Assembly: GCA_001683735.1 (NCBI GenBank)
Contig: LUGG01000005.1
Coordinates: 186,001 to 250,000, forward strand
Reading direction: 5' to 3'
Origin: Grifola frondosa
Taxonomy: Eukaryota; Basidiomycota; Agaricomycetes; Polyporales; Grifolaceae
DNA: 64,000 bases
In this document: positions 57,914 through 64,000 of the stretch, in pieces
Layout of the letters: every line of letters starts with the position of its first letter
How positions within the stretch are numbered: position 1 is the stretch's first letter
Program-made: the position numbers and the translations under genes
Notes under the pieces: generated by a model
The model's input: the letters and a program-made list of their open reading frames with translations, nothing else
The model's database searches: none
What the model was told of the DNA's origin: nothing

Positions 57914-60900
57914 TCATGCACGATCTGTTCGTTTCTCCCCCTTTCTTGAGAGTAATCTGGCAACACCTCTACAAATGACCCATATTTCAATTCGAGATTC
58001 CCACAGCGGAAGGACCATGCAGAATACGCCGCTCGTACCAACCCAGATGCTGCGACAGAATTCAGTGATCATCACGATGTAGTGAACGCTGTCCTCACAT
58101 CGTTAACGCTACCCAAAATGTATAAAACCCCTTGCTGAGGACATAATGGGAGAAGAACATTGGTAATGGCACTGTAACACAGGATACGGGTCAAAGACGA
58201 AGTGGAATTGTAGGATGTAGTAAGGCATACCGATCACCGCGACAATCGCCGTGAGTAGAAGAGAGTACCATGCTGCTCTCCTAAACGCATCCTTCAAAAT
58301 GGTCCGACTGACGATATCCTGGTCGAGACGTGCCAGATTATCGTCGACGGACCTAACCTCGTTCATAGTTACCCTCTCTACATCCTTCTTCTCATTGCCC
58401 GAATTAGATCCGCACTCTGTGACATTCTCGTCGGTCTTGGGGGTATTGCTTTCACTTTCACCTGCATCATAGATCGCGATCGCCCGAGTCTCGGAGAAGT
58501 CATATTTGGCGGGTTCTTGGAAGCAGGCATGAAGAATATATAATAATGCTAGATGGGATGACCGAAACTCACTTGCCAATGAAACGAATACCGTTATGAG
58601 TCCCGAGAACAGTAGGCCAGTCAATCCGCTGCATACAGCCGAGTACGGTTCCGCCAAGTTGGGCACGTTGATGACACCTGATGACATGAAGTCAGCGACC
58701 TCCAGTGACATGCACGCAAGATCCACCATATATCTTCCAGCAGCCTATCATCCAAGCCAGCATGCCCATGATTGCCCCGATAATCGACCCACAGAGTATT
58801 CCGGCGCGCGTAAGTTTTGACCACGTCACTGTAAGTGCAATGGGGATGACAGCTGGACTCAAGACAACGCCTCTGCAAAGGAACATTCGAATCAGCACTC
58901 TCACATGACGTAGGCTGACTTACTGGACATAAAACAGCTGGAGGTTGATTCATGAAAACTGATCTGCACAGAGAACATGCGGACTCACCCAGCCGAGATC
59001 GATGCTTGCTCGATTGAGCTGTAATAATGTAAGAACGTGCATGATATCAAAAGACTTGATGTGCATACGATGGTTGCCCAGCATCCTGCCCAGACTGCCC
59101 AAAAGCATATAAAGTAATGTGAGACCCGCACGATCTCAGCGCTAGTCGCCTTCGGTCTGTAATACGTCCTGTACAAGCTGTTTCCGGCCAGCAATATGAT
59201 CGAAAATGTCAGACGTAGCATACATTCACTTGACTTACTCGTAGGAACTGATGGCATATAAGTGTTCATGAATTTATGCAAATGTTGAGCCACTTACAAC
59301 AAACTAGAAACGGCGATCAGCTCTGCGCTCACTGCAGAGGTCACAGCCATGCTGGGGTAATCACATGTAAGATATGCAAGAGTACTGTATAATGAAGGGG
59401 AAAAAAACGTACAAAACAACTAGTAAGATAGCAACGGCACCTCCTTTGCCCATCACAACGGCAGCGGCGGCGGGTGCAGCGAGACCAGCACTGGTTTGAG
59501 ATGGGGAGAGAGGGTTCGGGAACGTCGGGAATTTGGGCTGAAATAGACGAGAAGGCTCAATGACGTCGAGAAAGGAAAGGATAAAGATTAAAAACGCACA
59601 TTGTTCACGAGAGCTCGAGCAGCCAAGCCAAGACATGATGCGAAAGCCCAAGGGACCGCAAACCATGACAGGCCTCCAAGCATCTGAGCGAGTGCGAATA
59701 TCAACGTAAGTGTCAGAAGTGAGATAGAGACGATGCGACTAACATAAGCTTTTGTCGTAGATTGAGGAGCACTGGCGATAGCCTGACATGGTAATGAACG
59801 AAAACTTCGATAAAGCTGCTGAAATGTCTTACACGTTGCCAATAGCCTAATAATAAGTTTTAGAGGATGAGATTGGCAGTGAACGAGCTATTCCATGAAC
59901 TCACCTTGATCACAAAAGACACCAGAGAATCCTAAGATACAACGTATCGATAAGTAATATTAAAGACCGGCCATATCTTCCTACCTGATAGGATAGTCGC
60001 TGCGCCGAATACCAATCCTTGATTAGACCTCATGGTAATGTAGCTACCTTCCTGATTCCCAACCACTGGCGTATCGATGCCCGCTTGCACGAGTAGGTCA
60101 TATAATGCCCCAATGCTGCCAGTCTCAGGTGAGGTCCCACTTTGACCGTATTAGTCACTAATCCAAGCGGAGGAAGAGCATGACGCACTAGACATGGCTC
60201 AGAAATACGTAGATCACGATGAACAAGATCATTGTATGTGCGTAATCACATATGAATGTAGCTCGGAGCCCGCCGAAGACGACGTAGACGGCAATGCCGA
60301 TGGGCAGCAAGAAACACGCCGCGATGATGTTCATCCCTGTCAGCGCATTGACTGTCGCTGCACCTCCGACTAAAGATCGTTAAGCTAAGTACTCGTGATA
60401 CAATGAATGAAGCTTACGGAGTAGGGAACCGCAGACAACTAGTATACACAAGAACGCGTAAAATGTAAAAAGCAGATGTGCACCTGTACCGAACCGCGTG
60501 TTCACAATCTGGACTGGTCATTAGTTCAATGAATAACAACCAGCGACACGATTGGTACCTCTAAGAACGTATGGGCGCCATTAGCGTTCATCTTGACTTT
60601 GGCTGCAACCATAGCGAAGATCGCCAGCTGAATGGTACCACCGACACCATACCACCTGTCAGATACTTTTAGAAGGACGCAAAACTGAAACTAAATAAGT
60701 TTACCAAGGGCCGCTGACGCCTATAGCCAACGTATTTTAGCGACAGAAAAACCAAGGCAAGCAGCACTTACCAAAAGTGTACGCTGCTGTGCTTGATTGG
60801 AGCAACGTTGCACTCCATGTCCAGGCGCTGACACTACATGTGGTGTTAGGGTGCGAAATATACTTTTCAGTATGGTTGAATGGACCAACATTCCGCAGCA

Positions 60901-61310
60901 CACAAGCCCAGGCTATTAAAAAAGTCTAAGATAAGGGTGATCTCACGCTGCCTTCACTATCTCACCTTCACGCTTCTTGAGGCGCTCTAAATAAAAAATC
61001 AGTACATCACGATCCGATGGCGATAAACCTGCAACCTACTGTGAACTCCTCAGAAGACGAGGGCGAAAATTTGGAGAATTTTGCTTGTAGAGTGGTCAAA
61101 ACAAGCATGATTGCGGCAAAAAAGAATCCGACACCTAATGGAAGTTCAGTGGTCACTTCATACCTCTCCACTACAGGCAGAGAGCACCCACCAATGACAA
61201 CACCATAGCCCACGCTCTCATCTGCATATTGTTATGGTTAGATATAAGGGTGCCTTAGCGCATGACTCACTGAGTAGAGGCTTGAATTCAGAAACATTGA
61301 GCTGAGACAT
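57914..61310 (-). CDS. DUR3-like urea/solute:cation symporter (SSS family)
   Basis: The first exon MSQLNVSEFKPLL is spliced to ESVGYGVVIGGCSLPVVERY and LPLGVGFFFAAIMLVLTTLQ. EEFTSASRSVK (the GSEEF-like DUR3 signature) comes next. VSAWTWSATLLQSSTAAYTF, KVKMNANGAHTFLEIVNTRF and GAATVNALTGMNIIAACFLL follow. GGLRATFICDYAHTMILFIV, GVFCDQGYWQRAIASAPQST, LGGLSWFAVPWAFASCLGLA and GGVINVPNLAEPYSAVCSGL complete the core, with a cytosolic loop rich in acidic residues (DENVTECGSNSGNEKKDVER). The C-terminus VLPLWESRIEIWVICRGVAR ends at 57914. More than fifteen introns of about 50 bp restore one unbroken frame. About 15 membrane helices are expected at the plasma membrane. Family members import urea or polyamines under nitrogen limitation. 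Confidence 0.9.
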
Positions 61311-62000
61311 CGTAGGCTTGGACGAGAAGGGTAAAACGCGACGACTTTATCACTGCACTATATACCTTCTCATAAAAATACATCTGCATGGTCAGATAAG
61401 CGGAGTCCTCCACAAGAGCAGAGAGGTCGCATGGATAGATCGCGTTCTAGAAGCTAACTGATAGAGATGTCCCCACACGTCCATTTTATCTGCATCCTAT
61501 ACTGCGATGGCAATGACTGCAAATCACATGGTGTCCAATTTCCAGTGAAAACGTCAGTCAGAAATAAAAGAATACGGTACTAAAATAAGATGAGTATCAT
61601 AGTTTCATCTCCTTCTATTGATTCCGAACATCAGCGTAGACGGTCGACCGGGGATTATGTGAGTCACGCGTAGTCATGTTCACCGATCCGAGAACTGAAG
61701 ATAAGAACAATTGTGTTTTGGAAGTCGGAGTGGTTGCAAGAGCGGGAAGGTGGCCTCGGGTTTTGCCGAACCTCCTCATCAACTCGCCGCCACACACACT
61801 CTCCATGGGGGCAGTAGTGCCGTACAAGTCCCAACTCTGCACAACTGAAATCACTGAAATCTAACATAGTATTTCGTGTTAAATATACCTTTCAAGTGAT
61901 ATCGGTAAGGATCTTTTGCTATGTGTCCTTAGATAAGTTAATATTGACAGAGAAATCGATGATCCTATCAGACCGATATATAACGCCCATATCTAATACA
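61311..62000. promoter_or_regulatory. Divergent intergenic region DUR3 / F-box gene
   Basis: This is about 690 bp between start codons on opposite strands. GATA-type motifs (TATC/GATA) are frequent, as might be expected for a nitrogen-regulated permease, but the region is AT-rich and this could be chance. A minus-strand 79-codon frame (61615-61854) is not supported by any motif. Confidence 0.35.
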
Positions 62001-63762
62001 ATGGAGAGCATTCCCAGCGGTGGTGCACTCCCTTTTGACATTCTTATCCACGTCTTTGAATTGCTCCGGAACGAATACGCATCTCTGTACAACTGCTGTC
62101 TAGTCAGTCAAGTCACCAAAGTCGCTGCGTCCAAAGTACTCTACGGACAGGTGACATATTCCCCGGCGTATAGTCCTGTCCTTCGTTTGAAGAGGAGGGA
62201 TGAGCTTTCTGTGAGTTTGTGCTTAATTTCAATATCATCACAGTACTGATGACATATTGCAGGAAGGATTTTTCCACTCTGCGCGCCTTCCTCACAACTC
62301 TGTGCATGTCCTGAAGGTTGAGATTAGTGGTAAAATCTACTGCTTCTCAATTTATAAAAGTTCGCTTATGAAGCGACTTGATCTTTCAGGCTATTTGTCC
62401 ACTCGTCCTGCACCGTTGGATCGCCTTGCAATCAGTCTTCGAGAGGCCCTAGTATGTTGGACGAATGTCCATACCATGGTTCTAACACCTAAGCAATATC
62501 ATGCAGAGCTTTTCACAGAAATATTGCCTCTACTCTCAAACTTCGCGTATCTGCGGGATCTAACAGTGAACATGTCATGTACGGACGAAACTCATGCGCC
62601 CATGCTCGCTAGAACGGGAAACCTGGAGAGGCTTGCGATTCAGAGTCCGACACGCGCTATCCTTCAACTCTTACCTGAATGGCTAAGCAGACTATCACCG
62701 ACACTGAAAGCATTCCATCTAACGGTTAGAGTGATACGCACTTCTATCGAGACATGTCACTCACATCACGTTATAAGGATAATTGTGGGTCTGTTACTCC
62801 GGGCGTCCTTCGATCCTTTCTTCCCCATATCCAGGAAATTTATTCATTTGCGCTTGGTCTATCATACTCGATCACCGACGAGGATATCTTCTCATTCCTC
62901 AGCGAATTGCCGAATCTGAGCTCATTGACGTACCGTTATTACCTGGTAAATACATTCTTCGCTCGAACATCAACCGGTTTGATGATACCGTTTCAGCAAC
63001 TCAGACCACCCACAACAGTTCCCCGCCTGTCCCATCTCCGATCTCTCACTGTTCACCACGCAAAGGTCGGGATCCGATCTCATGCAGCCTACCTCTGTAA
63101 ATGGGTACGGCGTCTAGTCTCGTCCTCTCCTTTGGAAGAACTGCGCCTTGTCTGCGAAGACTCGTCCCGCGGTGCAAGCGTTAGCTTCGATGCTGTTCTC
63201 TCACATCTTACTCAGAAGCATGCGGAGACACTCCGCGTGTTAGATATGACGAAGGCATTTGCTGGACAAAGTGCATTGCGGGTGTTGTTTGCGCGGTGTA
63301 TGCGACTAGAAGAAGTTGGGATCGCTGTGTCGGAGAATGTTCTGGTTGGAACTTCATGCTGCGGTCGTGTTGTCCCGATTACTAATTTTTATTTGTTTCC
63401 CGCAGCGCGTCTTCCCTACCTTGACCTGCTCTCTACATGAGTTGCATACCGTTACTATCGAGACGAGAAATATCAAGCGGAGGCGTGTGGATATGACAAC
63501 TGAACGGGCTCGAGAATTCATTGAGAATGGGCCGGACAAGTTACGAAGACTAACTTTGAATGGTGTAGTATGGGAGGCAAGCACTTCATTTCATCTTGGG
63601 ATGCATTGCGGTTACTGAATAGTCTACCTCTAGGGTCAGTGGTTGATGGCTGAGCAGGGAGACGTTCGATTTGTGGTTCAACAGTCGACGCCGCCTAAAA
63701 TTCTACCATGGGAAGAAGGAACAGCAGCGAATCATTACGGGTTTCTAAGACATTTTCACTGA
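62001..63762 (+). CDS. F-box/LRR-type protein
   Basis: Seven exons: 62001-62210, 62263-62329, 62390-62724, 62778-62945, 62997-63344, 63406-63576 and 63634-63762. They join into an unbroken frame of about 475 residues. The N-terminus LPFDILIHVFELLRNEYASL plus NCCLVSQVTKVAASKVLYGQ is a typical fungal F-box, which would bind Skp1 of an SCF ubiquitin ligase. The rest has irregular leucine-rich repeats such as LLSNFAYLRDLTVNMSC, GNLERLAIQSPTRAILQLLP, LSHLRSLTVHHAKVG, SPLEELRLVCEDSS and KLRRLTLNGVVWE. The last intron has a GC donor (GAG|GCAAGC) and leads to a 42-residue C-terminus ending GFLRHFH. If that intron is not removed, the protein would stop at about 63618. Its target is unknown. Confidence 0.85.
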
Positions 63763-64000
63763 CCACCGTGCTATATGATATGACTAAGGGTTGCATTATG
63801 CTAAATATTCTTTCGTTTTTCACTATCTGTTCTTAAAATCTGTATTCAGTGGAAGCAATCATTTAATTCGGGAGATATAAGAATGTCGGAGATGTCATGC
63901 CAGAATGTTGGGCTTAGGTCTATATCGTACAGATCATAAAGATGAAATGAAATGATTTGCTCATGAAATTTGAGAGTACTGTCCATCTCGTATGTAGAAG
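63763..64000. other. Downstream flank to window end
   Basis: No gene was recognised. This is probably the 3' untranslated region of the F-box gene. Confidence 0.4.

Noticed and set aside
61615..61867. Overlapping minus and plus frames in the DUR3/F-box intergenic region
   Set aside because: Both strands are open with no motif. Most likely chance.

Overview
The window is basidiomycete (Agaricomycete, probably a polypore-type wood-decay fungus) nuclear DNA. Evidence: dense 48-65 nt GT-AG introns, genes on both strands, a Plavaka-type transposase remnant, a Ty1/copia retrotransposon, several fungal multi-pass membrane proteins of the DUF6534 type, a GH3 beta-glucosidase, a P450 and small Hsp20 genes. 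The species cannot be named from the sequence alone.

The left third (1-17 kb) is a graveyard of relics. It opens with the C-terminal end of a Plavaka transposase (1-1020). A broken UFD4/TRIP12-like HECT ubiquitin-ligase gene (about 1080-12870) follows. A complete copia element (2136-12410) with 228-bp LTRs and a 5-bp GCCAT target-site duplication splits that gene. The copia has itself been invaded, between its primer-binding site and gag, by a 5.2-kb foldback-like element (6914-12099). Its two arms of 2.1-2.4 kb are inverted copies built from arrays of a roughly 30-bp quasi-palindromic repeat. A 260-bp direct repeat, a cyclin-like fragment and a heavily deleted fatty-acid-synthase alpha relic (14.4-17.2 kb) come next.

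From 17.6 to 33 kb there are a serine beta-lactamase-fold hydrolase, an intact Hsp20 gene with a heat-shock element, an RTT106-like histone chaperone, an inverted Hsp20 promoter/exon relic, two alpha/beta hydrolases, a PP2A-family phosphatase and a 7TM-like protein. From 33 to 39 kb lie two tandem paralogs of an HNH-like protein with a Pro/Gly/His-rich tail. The P450 is at 39-41 kb.

From 42 to 56.5 kb a hypothetical membrane protein, two DUF6534 genes and the GH3 beta-glucosidase (probably with a Ser/Thr-rich secreted N-terminus) are arranged around a 4.7-kb gene-poor CT-rich stretch. The right end has a second Hsp20 gene, a DUR3-like urea/solute symporter and an F-box/LRR protein.

Many otherwise well-conserved genes carry isolated one-base losses, often in homopolymers, while others (GH3, DUR3, F-box, Hsp20-1, HNH-1) read cleanly. 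This is either uncorrected long-read error or real decay. Genes whose only defects are such indels are called CDS here. Those with deletions, nonsense codons or truncation are called pseudogenes.
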